Assembly (NCBI GenBank): GCA_035281745.1 | Contig: DATEDI010000026.1 | Coordinates: forward strand, 248,001 to 312,000 | DNA: 64,000 bases | Direction of reading: 5' to 3' | DNA from: 66-474 sp035281745 | GTDB taxonomy: Bacteria; Pseudomonadota; Gammaproteobacteria; Xanthomonadales; Rhodanobacteraceae | Part shown: positions 23,190 through 34,691 of the stretch, piece after piece | Numbering within the stretch: position 1 is the first letter of the stretch | How the letters are laid out: each line of letters opens with the position of its first letter | Notes under the pieces: model-generated | Told to the model about the DNA's origin: nothing | The model's input: only the letters and a program-made list of their open reading frames with translations | The model's database searches: none | Position numbers and translations under genes: made by a program

Positions 23190-24637
23190 GCCACGACCTC
23201 CTTGCCGACGATCTCCTTGCCCGCCGACGGATCCATGATCGGCGAAGCGGCGTCACCCGGCCGGCCCGCGGTCATGCGCCACACGTTCCACGCGAACACG
23301 ATGTGCGAGAGGAACATCAATATCCCGCCCACGCCGCGCCACAGGTAGTACGGTTCCATGTCCACGACCGACTGGATGAATGGCACCTTGTGCACCCAGT
23401 CGAGGCCTTGCATGGTGCCGCCGATCGACAGCGCGATCACGTAGATCGACACGCCCACCAGCGCCAGCCAGAAGTGCACGGCCATGCCGAGGCGTCCCGG
23501 ACTTTTGCCGGTCGCGAGTGGCAGCAACGCGTACACCGCGCCCCACGCGGCGAACGCGACGAAACCGTACATGGTCAGGTGCGAGTGGCCGACCGTGAAA
23601 CTGGTGAAGTGCCAGATCGCCTGCAGCGAGCGGAAGGCTTCGATGGTGCCCTGGGTCGAGCCCACCAGGTAGCAGATCACGCCGACGAACAGGAACGCCA
23701 GCGGATACGATTCGATCCGCCCGTGGTAGCGGCCGCGCATCGTCAGCAGGAAATTCGCGCTGCCCGCCCACACCGGCACCAGCATCGCCACCGAGAACAC
23801 GATTGCGGTGGTCTGCAGCCACCACGGCAACGGACTGAACAGGAAGTGGTGTCCGCCCAGCAACGGATAGAACAACAGGTTGGTCCAGAACGCGAGCACG
23901 CCCAGCGCGTAGGAATAGATCGGGCGGTTCAGCACCTTCGGGATCGCGTAGTAGAACAAGCCGAGCGCGAGCGGCGTGAACCACATGCCCACCGCGTTGT
24001 GCATGTAATAACCGGAAACCGCGACCTGCCCGAGTCCGTGCTGGTACCACGGCAGTACGCCGACGATGGCGATCACGATCGTCCACAACACGCCGGCGAC
24101 GATGTACCAGTTCGACAGATAAATGTCTTCGGAACTGCGCCGTGCCACCGTCGCAATCAGGTTCCAGGCCGTCACCAGCAACGCCGCGAGGAACACCAGG
24201 CGAATCGGCCACGGCCATTCGCGATACTCGAGATCGCCCCAGTTGTAGCCGAGGTCCAGCGCGATCGTGCCCGCGACCGCGGCGATGTTGAACAGCCACA
24301 ACCCGATCCACGCAAGCTTCGTGCTGTACAGACGCGTGCCGCAGCTGCGCGCGGTGACGTAATACGCCGCGCCGACGAGCGCGATGCTGGCGAAACCGTA
24401 AAACGTGCCGTTGGTGTGGATCGGCCGCAGGCGTCCGAAGGTCAGGTATTTGGCCGCCCAGAAGTCCGGCGCACCGAACTTGAACGCCAGCAGCAATCCC
24501 ACCGCGGTCGCGAACAGCAGCCAGAGCGTCGCGCTGACCGTATAGGCAGCGAAGATGCGGGAGAGCCGGGGATCGTTGTCGGCCGTCCCCGGCGGGCTGC
24601 GCGCGGGTGCAGGGAAGGATTGCGCGGTAACAGCCAT
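23186..24637 (-). CDS. ccoN: cbb3-type cytochrome c oxidase subunit I
   Basis: 483-residue polytopic heme-copper oxidase subunit, about 12 helices, that reduces O2 at the inner membrane. Recognisable ligands are the low-spin heme His in RPIHTNGTFYGF, Cu-B His in YYMHNAVGMWFTP with the following Tyr in RPIYSY, Cu-B His pair GGHHFLFSPLP, and the heme histidines HFTSFTVGHSHLTMYGF. The glutamates of the NO-reductase NorB active site are not evident, so it is an oxidase rather than cNOR. It is the first gene of the operon ccoN-ccoO(P)-ccoQ-152 aa, behind an FNR-type promoter. Confidence 0.93.
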   Translation of the reverse strand: MAVTAQSFPAPARSPPGTADNDPRLSRIFAAYTVSATLWLLFATAVGLLLAFKFGAPDFWAAKYLTFGRLRPIHTNGTFYGFASIALVGAAYYVTARSCGTRLYSTKLAWIGLWLFNIAAVAGTIALDLGYNWGDLEYREWPWPIRLVFLAALLVTAWNLIATVARRSSEDIYLSNWYIVAGVLWTIVIAIVGVLPWYQHGLGQVAVSGYYMHNAVGMWFTPLALGLFYYAIPKVLNRPIYSYALGVLAFWTNLLFYPLLGGHHFLFSPLPWWLQTTAIVFSVAMLVPVWAGSANFLLTMRGRYHGRIESYPLAFLFVGVICYLVGSTQGTIEAFRSLQAIWHFTSFTVGHSHLTMYGFVAFAAWGAVYALLPLATGKSPGRLGMAVHFWLALVGVSIYVIALSIGGTMQGLDWVHKVPFIQSVVDMEPYYLWRGVGGILMFLSHIVFAWNVWRMTAGRPGDAASPIMDPSAGKEIVGKEVVA

Positions 24638-24734
24638 CGCGGCGCTCCATTGTCGAAAAATGGAACGGTCGACGCCATCGGCTCGGCCGTCGTGGAGCTC
24701 GTGGCTTGCGTCAGCGCGCGGGCGTGATCATGAA

Positions 24735-24776
24735 ATTCTAGGGAGCGACGGCGATCGTGTTCCTGATCTGCATCAA
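24735..24776 (-). promoter_or_regulatory. Class II FNR/Anr-dependent promoter of the cbb3 operon
   Basis: On the minus strand, TTGATGCAGATCAG (24763-24776) matches the FNR consensus TTGAT-N4-ATCAA at 9 of 10 bases. Exactly 22 bases later lies -10 TAGAAT (24735-24740). That places the box at about -41.5 from a start near 24728, the classical class II activation geometry. The ccoN ATG (24637) follows after a leader of about 90 bases. Confidence 0.8.
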
Positions 24777-24817
24777 GACGGCCGCTCGCGCGTGGATGCA
24801 GTTGCGTGGACAATGGC

Positions 24818-25097
24818 TCAGCACGCGTCGCCGCGATCGTCCTTCGCTGCATCGTCCGGCAGCGGCCAGATTTTCGGCATATCCAGATCCTCGAATTGCG
24901 CGTGGTTGACCGCCCAGAAGAAGATGCCGACGGCGAGAATCGCCAGCACCAGCGTTGCCGCCGTCGCCCACCACCAATACGACGTGTCCCTCGGCTTGCA
25001 CCTCGTGCACGCGTGCCAGCTTGTCGACGGGCGACTGGCCAGGCTGGCCTTCCGATGTCGTGTGTCCGCGTCGCGGCGCTTTTTGTTTGGTGCACAT
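24818..25097 (-). pseudogene. ccoS: CcoS-like oxidase assembly gene, one-base frameshift
   Basis: The frame from the ATG at 25097 (MCTKQKAPRRGHTT ... ARVHEVQAE) runs into nonsense. Removing one G of the GGG at 24988-24990 joins it smoothly to DTSYWWWATAATLVLAIL ... VGIFFWAVNHAQFEDLD and a stop at 24818. That second part, a single helix then FFWAVxxxQFxDLD, is the CcoS hallmark, a small membrane protein needed to mature cbb3 oxidase. The repaired product would be about 92 residues with a longer N-terminus than usual. The second frame alone has no start codon (upstream stop TAA). Either a sequencing/assembly error or a real lesion. Confidence 0.65.
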
Positions 25098-25216
25098 TAT
25101 CCCGTGGACCGCTGCTGCAGCCCGCGATCAAGTCGAACCTGTGATTGCCGTCAGCTTCGGACCAGGAACGGAAAATTCCAAAGCACCGTCGCGGGTGACG
25201 AATCCCCGGAGTCCGC

Positions 25217-25663
25217 TCAGAACCCGCCGCGGCTCCCGACCACCCCGCAGGCGATCGCGACCAGGGCAAGTGTCAACAGGATGGCGTGCAGCACCAGGAA
25301 CGCACGCGGTTTCTGGATCAAGCCAACCTTCGCCGGCAGGCGCAGCGGTTCGGCGACGAACAGCATCACCACGAACAACGCCCACACCAGCATCATCAGC
25401 GCGATCCACCAACCGCCCTGATGCAGGTACGCGAACCTGTACTTGAGTTCCAGCATCCAGAAACCGCTGATGCCGGCCAGCACCACCGCGATGCGCGCCT
25501 GATTGGCGAAGCGGCCCTCGAACTGCTTGATGCGCTGGATCCGCTCGGGCGCCGGCAACCGGTTGAAGATCGGCAGCAGCGACGCGGTCACCGTGAAAAC
25601 GCCACCGATCCACCACACCACGCTCAGTACGTGGATGGCCAGCAGGGTGTTGAATGTCGTCAT
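25217..25663 (-). CDS. Four-helix membrane protein, CopD-like
   Basis: 148 residues with four predicted helices at about 7-28 (LAIHVLSVVWWIGGVFTV), 55-73, 83-104 (WWIALMMLVWALFVVMLFVAE) and 122-142. The first helix, with IHVLSVVWWIGGV, resembles the CopD/YebZ and related heme- or copper-linked membrane proteins, but no complete signature is present. It lies 119 bases upstream of the ccoS-like gene on the same strand, next to the oxidase operon, which makes a metal- or heme-supply role conceivable; that is inference only. The start ATG at 25663 begins at the first helix. Confidence 0.7.
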   Translation of the reverse strand: MTTFNTLLAIHVLSVVWWIGGVFTVTASLLPIFNRLPAPERIQRIKQFEGRFANQARIAVVLAGISGFWMLELKYRFAYLHQGGWWIALMMLVWALFVVMLFVAEPLRLPAKVGLIQKPRAFLVLHAILLTLALVAIACGVVGSRGGF

Positions 25664-25799
25664 GCCTCGCCAACTCCCGTGGATCGAACCCGATCCGGGA
25701 GTTTAGGCGCACCCGCCGGAAAGCCCATGACGCATGTCAAGCGCGCGAATGCCGCAGCTGTCGCGGCGCATGCACAAGCTTGCGATCGGAACGCGCCGA

Positions 25800-27485
25800 T
25801 CAGCGTGCCACGACCAGCGCGAACGACTCGCGCCGCCACACCACGACCCGATTGCGACCCTCGGCCTTGGCACGGTATTGCGCGGCATCGGCATGTTCCA
25901 CCAAGGCCTCGATGTCGGAGGTCGTCTTGCCGCGCACCGCGACGCCGATGCTCACGGTGAACGCGATCAGGTGCTCACCGATCGGTACCCGCAGGGCCGC
26001 GGCGCGGGCCACGATGCGCTCGGCGACCCGCACCGCCATGCGTGCGCTCTCGCCCCTGAGCATGATGAGAAACTCCTCACCGCCATAGCGGCCGAGGCGA
26101 TCGGAATCGCCCAGTTCGGCACGGATCGCCTCGACGACCGCGGCAAGGCACGCGTCGCCGGCGGAATGTCCGCGGCTGTCGTTGATCTGCTTGAAATGAT
26201 CGATGTCGAGGAACAGCACGGCCAGCGGCTCCGATCCGGTCGGCGCCTGCCACGCGCCGCGCAGGCGGTCCATGATGGCGCGACGGTTGAACACGCCGGT
26301 GAGCGAATCGAACTGCGCCATGCGGGTGGCGTGGTCGCGTTCGTGTCGCACCTGCAGGGTGCCGTCGGCAAGGCCCACGGTGACGATCACCGCGGCCCAC
26401 GCCATGCTGCCGGGAAATCCATATTCCAGCCACGCAGGCAGAGGGAGTCCCGCCATCAACTGCACCACCCGCGCCAGGGTCAACGCGAGCAACGGCAACC
26501 ACGACAGCAGGAAGAAACCTGCCTGCCGGTTGCCGCGCCGCCACGCCAGCCAGCTCGCAGCCAGCGCGATCACCGTGCTCACGATCAGCAGCAGGTTGAC
26601 CGTGTTCGGCAACCACGCATCGGGCCGGAGGAACGGCATCCAGATGACCACGGCAAACGCCAGGAACGGCCAGCGCAGCGCGCCAAGCCAGACGGCAAGC
26701 CGCGGGGTGTAACTGCGCATGTTCGCGAATGCGAGGATGAACCAGATCGAGAAACCCGCCGCCAGTGCAGCCATGCACTGGCCGGTGTGGTAGCCGAGTG
26801 GCGCCAGCAGTGCAGCGCCGGGAAGCGCATACAGCTCGCCGGACACGGCCATGGCGTACACCATCTGTGCGCACACGTACACGATGAAATACAGGAACAT
26901 CCGGTCGCGCAGCACCGCCCAGAAACACAAGATCACCAGCACCATCGACAACTGCACGCTGGCAAAGAACGTACTCACGCGCACGTGCCGCAAATCCCCC
27001 GTACGGTAGCTCGCCACGTCCGTGATGCCCACGCGAATCGGTTGGGTCTGGCCGGGATTGCCCAACGCCACGTAGACCGGCTGGTCGGCACGCAAGTCAT
27101 AAGGCAGCAGGTACACCACCGCGTGGTGCGAGAAGCTGGGATCGAGCGCGGCATCGAACGCGCTGCCGCTGCGGGCGCGGTAATCCGGCGGCAGGTAAAC
27201 GGTCACGTGCGCCCGGGTACTGCCACGGATGACCAGCAGCGGTCGGATCGCCTGGCGCCAATCGTCCCCAAGCCGCAACTCGTACCAATCGACGCGATCA
27301 CGCGGGGCATGCAACCACACACGGGACATCGCCAGCCCCGGTCCGGCCGCGGTCGCCGGGACGTGCTTGAGCGCCAGATCGGGAGCAGTCGGCAATGCCG
27401 CCACGCGCAGGACGGCGTCGTCGGCCAACGCGACCAACGGAAACCACAACAGCAGCAAACCAAAGCGCAACGAACACAAGCCCAT
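25800..27485 (-). CDS. 7TMR-DISM diguanylate cyclase (GGDEF)
   Basis: 561 residues: signal peptide, periplasmic beta-rich sensor (about 25-170, 7TMR-DISM type), seven helices (about 175-385), then a GGDEF domain (about 395-555) with FDSLTGVFNRRAIMD, FLDIDHFKQINDSRGHSAGD and active-site GGEEF in RYGGEEFLIML. It should make c-di-GMP from GTP in response to a periplasmic ligand, probably a carbohydrate-like molecule. The inhibitory RxxD site normally 5 residues before GGEEF is broken (GDSD instead of RxxD), so product feedback through it is unlikely. Monocistronic. Divergent from maeB. Confidence 0.92.
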   Translation of the reverse strand: MGLCSLRFGLLLLWFPLVALADDAVLRVAALPTAPDLALKHVPATAAGPGLAMSRVWLHAPRDRVDWYELRLGDDWRQAIRPLLVIRGSTRAHVTVYLPPDYRARSGSAFDAALDPSFSHHAVVYLLPYDLRADQPVYVALGNPGQTQPIRVGITDVASYRTGDLRHVRVSTFFASVQLSMVLVILCFWAVLRDRMFLYFIVYVCAQMVYAMAVSGELYALPGAALLAPLGYHTGQCMAALAAGFSIWFILAFANMRSYTPRLAVWLGALRWPFLAFAVVIWMPFLRPDAWLPNTVNLLLIVSTVIALAASWLAWRRGNRQAGFFLLSWLPLLALTLARVVQLMAGLPLPAWLEYGFPGSMAWAAVIVTVGLADGTLQVRHERDHATRMAQFDSLTGVFNRRAIMDRLRGAWQAPTGSEPLAVLFLDIDHFKQINDSRGHSAGDACLAAVVEAIRAELGDSDRLGRYGGEEFLIMLRGESARMAVRVAERIVARAAALRVPIGEHLIAFTVSIGVAVRGKTTSDIEALVEHADAAQYRAKAEGRNRVVVWRRESFALVVAR

Positions 27486-27637
27486 GCGTCCGCACTCCGC
27501 TCGCCCGAGGGCTTCCCTCGATCGCAGAATGTACTCGCTTTCCAGGGGCCTGACACCGAAAGGGATCGAAGGAACCCGGTGCCGGCGGTGTTAGGATGAA
27601 AGGTCCGAATCGAGCAGCACCGGCCCCTCAAGATCCC

Positions 27638-30030
<2,393 letters not shown>

Positions 30031-30034
<4 letters not shown>

Positions 30035-32775
30035 ACGCATTGGCACGCGAATTCCTGGAGCAGGACCCCGATCCGCGCGAGACCCGCGAGTGGGTCGAAT
30101 CGATCGAGGCGGTGATCAACGCCGAGGGCACCGAGCGCGCCCACCAATTGCTGGAAAAGCTGGTCGACGAAACCCGCCGCGCCGGCGGTCACCTGCCGTT
30201 CTCGCCCACCACCGAATACGTCAACACGATTCCGCCGCAGCTCGAAGCGAAATCGCCGGGCGACGCCGCGATGGAATGGCGCATCCGCTGCCTGATCCGC
30301 TGGAACGCGATGGCGATGGTGGTGCGCGCCAATCGCAAACCCGGTTCGCTGGGCGGCCACATCGCGAGTTTCGCCTCGTCCGCCACGCTGTACGACGTCG
30401 GCTTCAACCATTTCTGGCGCGCGCCTTCGGAAGACCACCCGGGCGACCTGGTCTGCTATCAGGGCCATTCCAGCCCGGGCCTGTACGCGCGCTCATTCCT
30501 CGAAGGCCGTTTGTCGGTCGAGCAACTCGACCACCTGCGCATGGAAGCCTCCTCGCCCAAGCTCGGCTTGTCGTCGTATCCGCATCCGTGGCTGATGCCG
30601 AATTACTGGCAGGTGCCGACGGTGTCGATGGGTCTCGGCCCGATCCAGGCGATCTACCAGGCGCAATTCATGAAGTACCTGGAAGCGCGCGGACTTATGC
30701 CGAAATCCGACCGCAAGGTCTGGTGCTTCCTCGGCGATGGCGAGTGCGACGAACCCGAATCGCTGGGTGCAATTTCGGTGGCCGGGCGCGAGAAACTCGA
30801 CAATCTGATCTTCGTGATCAACTGCAATCTGCAGCGCCTCGACGGCCCCGTGCGCGGCAACGGCAAGATCATCCAGGAGCTCGAAGGCGTGTTCCGCGGC
30901 GCCGGCTGGAACGTGATCAAGCTGATCTGGGGCTCGTACTGGGATCCGCTTCTGGCGCGCGACACCAAGGGCGTGCTGCGCAAGCTGATGATGGAAACCG
31001 TGGACGGCGAATACCAGGCCTGCAAGGCGTTCGGCGGCAAGTACACGCGCGAACAGTTCTTCGGCAAATATCCGGAAACCGCGGCGATGGTCGCGAATCT
31101 TTCCGACGAGGACATCTGGCGCTTGAATCGCGGCGGCCACGATCCGCACAAGGTGTACGCGGCATATCACGCAGCCGTGCAAACCGAAGGCATGCCGACG
31201 GTGATCCTGGCCAAGACCGTCAAGGGCTACGGCATGGGCGCGGCCGGCGAGTCGCTCAACATCGCCCACCAGGCCAAGAAGATGCATCAGGACGCGGTGA
31301 AGATTTTCCGCGACCGTTTCCACATCCCGATCGACGACAAGCAACTCGAAGGCGAGGACATCGACTCGGTGCCGTACTACCATCCCGGCGCGGATTCGCC
31401 GGAAGTGCAGTACATGCTGGCGCGCCGCAAGGAACTTGGCGGCTACCTGCCGCATCGCCGCGCGAAATCCAGCAAGACCCTGTCGGTACCGGGCCTCGAC
31501 ACCTTCGAAGCGATCACCAAGGGCACCGGCGAGCGCGAGATTTCCACCACCATGGCGATCGTGCGCGGCATGAACCTGCTGCTGCGCGACAAGGAAATCG
31601 CGCCGCACGTGGTGCCGATCGTCGTCGACGAGGCGCGCACTTTCGGCATGGAAGGCATGTTCCGGCAGATCGGCATCTACGCGCCGGGCGGCCAGAAATA
31701 CCGCCCGCAGGATGCCGACCAGTTGCTGTATTACCGCGAAGCCGAAGACGGCCAGGTGTTGCAGGAAGGCATTTCGGAAGCGGGCGGCGTCTCGGCATGG
31801 ATCGCGGCCGGCACCAGCTACTCGGTGTCCGACCAGCCGATGCTGCCGTTCTACATTTTCTACTCGTGCTTCGGCTTCCGCCGCATCGGCGATTTGATCT
31901 GGGCCGCCGGCGACCAGCGCACGCGTGGTTTCCTGCTGGGCGCGACCGCGGGGCGCAGCTTCGCGGGCGAAGGCCTGCAGCACGCCGACGGCGATTCGAT
32001 GCTGGTCGCGGGCGTGGTGCCGAACTGCAAATCCTACGACCCGACCTTCTCCTATGAAGTCGCGGTGATCATGCAGGACGGCATCCGCCGCATGCTGCAC
32101 GAGCAGGAAGACGTGTTCTATTACATCACCGCGATGAACGAGAACTACACGCATCCCGACATTCCGAAGGATTGCGCCAAGGGGATCATCAAGGGGATGT
32201 ATCTGTTCCAGGAATCGGAAGCCGGGAACCGGAAAGCCGCAAAGGGCAAGGGCGCGAGCAAGGACAAGGCGCCCCGCGTGCAACTGCTGGCGTGCGGGGT
32301 GGTGTTGCGCGAGGCGATCAAGGCGGCTGAATTGCTGGACAGGGAATTCGGCGTCAAGGCCGACGTGTGGTCCTGCCCCAGCTTCACCGAGCTGTCGCGC
32401 GACGGTTTCGATGCCGAGCGCTGGAATCGCCTGCACCCGAACCCGAAGGAACAGCGCAAGGCTTACGTCGCCGAGTGCCTGGAAAACCACGAGGGCCCGG
32501 TGGTCGCGGCCACCGATTACGTGCGCGCGTTCGCCGACCAGGTTCGCGCCTTCGTACCGCACGGGCGTCGCTTCACGGTGCTCGGCACCGACGGCTACGG
32601 CCGCAGCGACACCCGCGTGAACCTGCTCGATTTCTTCGAAGTCAACGCGCACTGGATCGCGCACGCCGCAATCGCGTCACTCGCCGAAGAAGGCAAGCTG
32701 ACCACCAAGGACGTCGAACGCGCGATCAAGATGTGGAACCTCGATCCGGGCAAACCGAATCCGATCACGGTCTGA
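30031..32775 (+). CDS. aceE: Pyruvate dehydrogenase E1 component, homodimeric
   Basis: 914-residue thiamine-diphosphate enzyme that decarboxylates pyruvate and acetylates the E2 lipoyl group (E. coli AceE 887). TPP/Mg motif GDGECDEPES ... INCNLQRLDGPVRGNGKIIQELEG, SLGGHIASFASSATLYDVGFNHFWR, FGMEGMFRQIGIYAPGGQKY, and the C-terminal TDYVRAFADQVRAFVPHGRRFTVLGTDGYGRSDTR. A 15-20 residue Lys/Ala/Gly insert (EAGNRKAAKGKGASKDKAPR) precedes the last domain. It is coupled to maeB through an ATGA overlap. aceF and lpd are not downstream, so E2 and E3 are encoded elsewhere. Confidence 0.97.
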
Positions 32776-32804
32776 TGTTGCGGCCCTGATTCATTCGCAG
32801 TGGA

Positions 32805-34643
32805 TCAGGGCTCGAGCACCAACGTGCGCGAGAGTTTCGAGACGCCGCGCTCATCGAACGCTTCGACCGCGACGAAGTAGCGCACGCCCTTGTTGAGCGC
32901 GGTGAGCGTCAGCCGGGTCGGCTGGTCCGCGAAACGCTGGTGGGTTTCGTACAGGCGATCGGGCGCGATGCCCCAGCGCACGTTGTAGCCGACCGCGCCC
33001 GGTACCCGCTTCCACACGATTTCGGCATCGCGCGCGTCGGGCATGCGGGTCGCGGATACCAGTTCCGGCGCGGGCGGCGGCGGGCCGTCCGCATGGCCGA
33101 ACACGCGCAAGTCTGCGATAGCCAGATGATGCGCGCCGACGTGCACGTGCACGTAGCGCACATAGCGGATGCGCGCCGCCCGCGCAAGTTCGACATAGGC
33201 ATTGGCATGATCCTCCGCCGAGTGCGAAAGATCGGCGAGCGTGTTCCAGCGCTTGCCATCCAGCGAGCCTTCGAGACGAAACTGTGTGACGATGTCCGGC
33301 GCGTCGCCGTAGCGCCCGGATTTGTAATCGGCGTAATTGACCTGCACCGCGCGCACCGTGCGCGGGCCGCCGAGGTCGAGCGTCAACGTTTGTCCGGGAT
33401 TGGCGTTGGTCGCGACCCAGAAGGTGCGCGGATTCTCGTCGGCCGCGTTCGAAGCCGGATAACCCGGCAATTGCGAGGATGCCGTCGCCGCCTTGCGATA
33501 CGACAGCAGCATCCAGCCGGTGAAGGTGCTTTCGCCGGGCTTGAGCTTGTGGTCCGGCATGCGCTGCGGGAAATCGCCGAAGCGGGTATCGACCCACATC
33601 TGCCCATCGCTGGTGAAGCCCGCGGGGAACAGATCGACGCGCCGCTCGAACTTCCAGTTGGCGCCCACCCACATCGTGCCGCTGTTCCAAAAGTTGCCGT
33701 ACGCGTCTTCGAAGGTCGAGCCGTGACCCGCGCCGACCACGAAACCGCCGGGCTTGTAGCCGACCGGGTTGTACGGCGCGTAGGCAAAGGGCCCGAGCGG
33801 CCCCTTGCCGACGTAGACACCGGTGGCATAGACGTTGTATTCGGTACCCGGCGCGGCGTACTGCAGGTAATAGCGGCCGTCGTGCTTGTTCATCCAGGCG
33901 CCTTCGATGTAGGGCGCGATGCTGGTGTCGCCGTGGTCCTTGCCGAAGCGTTCCCAGCCGTGCATCGCCGGATCGGCGCGCAGCAGTATCCGTGGTTGGG
34001 TGACGAATCGGACGCGCTTGCCTTCGCCTTCCGGTTGCTGGTCGAACGCGAAATCGAGTTGCGCGCCGTAAATCGGAAATACGTTCGACGAATCCCAGTA
34101 CAGGTATATTTTGCCATCGTCATCCTGAAACAGGCCCGGGTCCCAGGGCCCCGGCGGCAGATCGCCCGGCTTCATCTCTTTTTCGTGCCCGGCCCATACC
34201 GCGCCCGGCACCGGCGGCAGCAGACGCGTCCAGAAATCCCAGCGGCCACGTGCCGGATCGGTGGAATACAGCAATGGCCGCGGCTCCATCGCGGATTGCA
34301 TCAGGAACAGCTTGCCGTCGGCGACCAGCGTGGCCGGTGCGACCGGCCCGTCGAAGGGCCAGCGGTCCGACTTCACGAACGACCAGTGCACCAAATCGGG
34401 CGAACGCCAGTAACCGTCGGCCAGGGTCAGGAACAGGTAGTACGCATCCTTGTAGCGCACGATCGCGGGGTCCGCGCCGGTGCGGTACGAGATGCCCCGG
34501 TTCATCTGCTCGTAGTTGTAGCGGTAGTCGATATCGAGCGGATTGATCCAGGTGCGGCTCGCGGCGGCTGCGACCAACGGTGCTGCGAGCATGCAGACCA
34601 CCGCGCAAGCAAACAAGAGGCGTGCATGCAGGTTCGTCGACAT
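32805..34643 (-). CDS. Secreted GH43-family glycosidase with discoidin and FnIII domains
   Basis: 612 residues from the ATG at 34643, which starts a Sec signal (LLFACAVVCMLAAPLVAAAAS). The beta-propeller catalytic domain (about 35-370) has the expected acids: base Asp in RTGADPAIVRYKDAYYLF, central Asp in PWDPGLFQDDDGKIYLYW and acid Glu in APYIEGAWMNKHDGRYYLQY. An F5/8-type C (discoidin) domain follows at about 385-520 (TASSQLPGYPASNAADENPRTFW), then a FnIII-like domain (about 525-612). GH43 enzymes cleave arabinan, xylan or related glycans. Exported, probably periplasmic or extracellular. No sugar transporter or regulator is adjacent, so the substrate is open. Confidence 0.85.
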   Translation of the reverse strand: MSTNLHARLLFACAVVCMLAAPLVAAAASRTWINPLDIDYRYNYEQMNRGISYRTGADPAIVRYKDAYYLFLTLADGYWRSPDLVHWSFVKSDRWPFDGPVAPATLVADGKLFLMQSAMEPRPLLYSTDPARGRWDFWTRLLPPVPGAVWAGHEKEMKPGDLPPGPWDPGLFQDDDGKIYLYWDSSNVFPIYGAQLDFAFDQQPEGEGKRVRFVTQPRILLRADPAMHGWERFGKDHGDTSIAPYIEGAWMNKHDGRYYLQYAAPGTEYNVYATGVYVGKGPLGPFAYAPYNPVGYKPGGFVVGAGHGSTFEDAYGNFWNSGTMWVGANWKFERRVDLFPAGFTSDGQMWVDTRFGDFPQRMPDHKLKPGESTFTGWMLLSYRKAATASSQLPGYPASNAADENPRTFWVATNANPGQTLTLDLGGPRTVRAVQVNYADYKSGRYGDAPDIVTQFRLEGSLDGKRWNTLADLSHSAEDHANAYVELARAARIRYVRYVHVHVGAHHLAIADLRVFGHADGPPPPAPELVSATRMPDARDAEIVWKRVPGAVGYNVRWGIAPDRLYETHQRFADQPTRLTLTALNKGVRYFVAVEAFDERGVSKLSRTLVLEP

Positions 34644-34691
34644 GCGACAAGCATGTGGCGGCGGCCGCGCCGATGCAAGCGGCACCGATCG

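Noticed and set aside
23186..24637. Oxidase subunit I as a nitric-oxide reductase (NorB)
   Set aside because: The active-site glutamates of NorB are not visible, while the cbb3 histidines and Tyr in RPIYSY are in place, and the partner gene is CcoO-like.
30493..32664. A 723-codon open frame on the minus strand opposite aceE
   Set aside because: Antisense shadow of AceE, with no recognisable domain.
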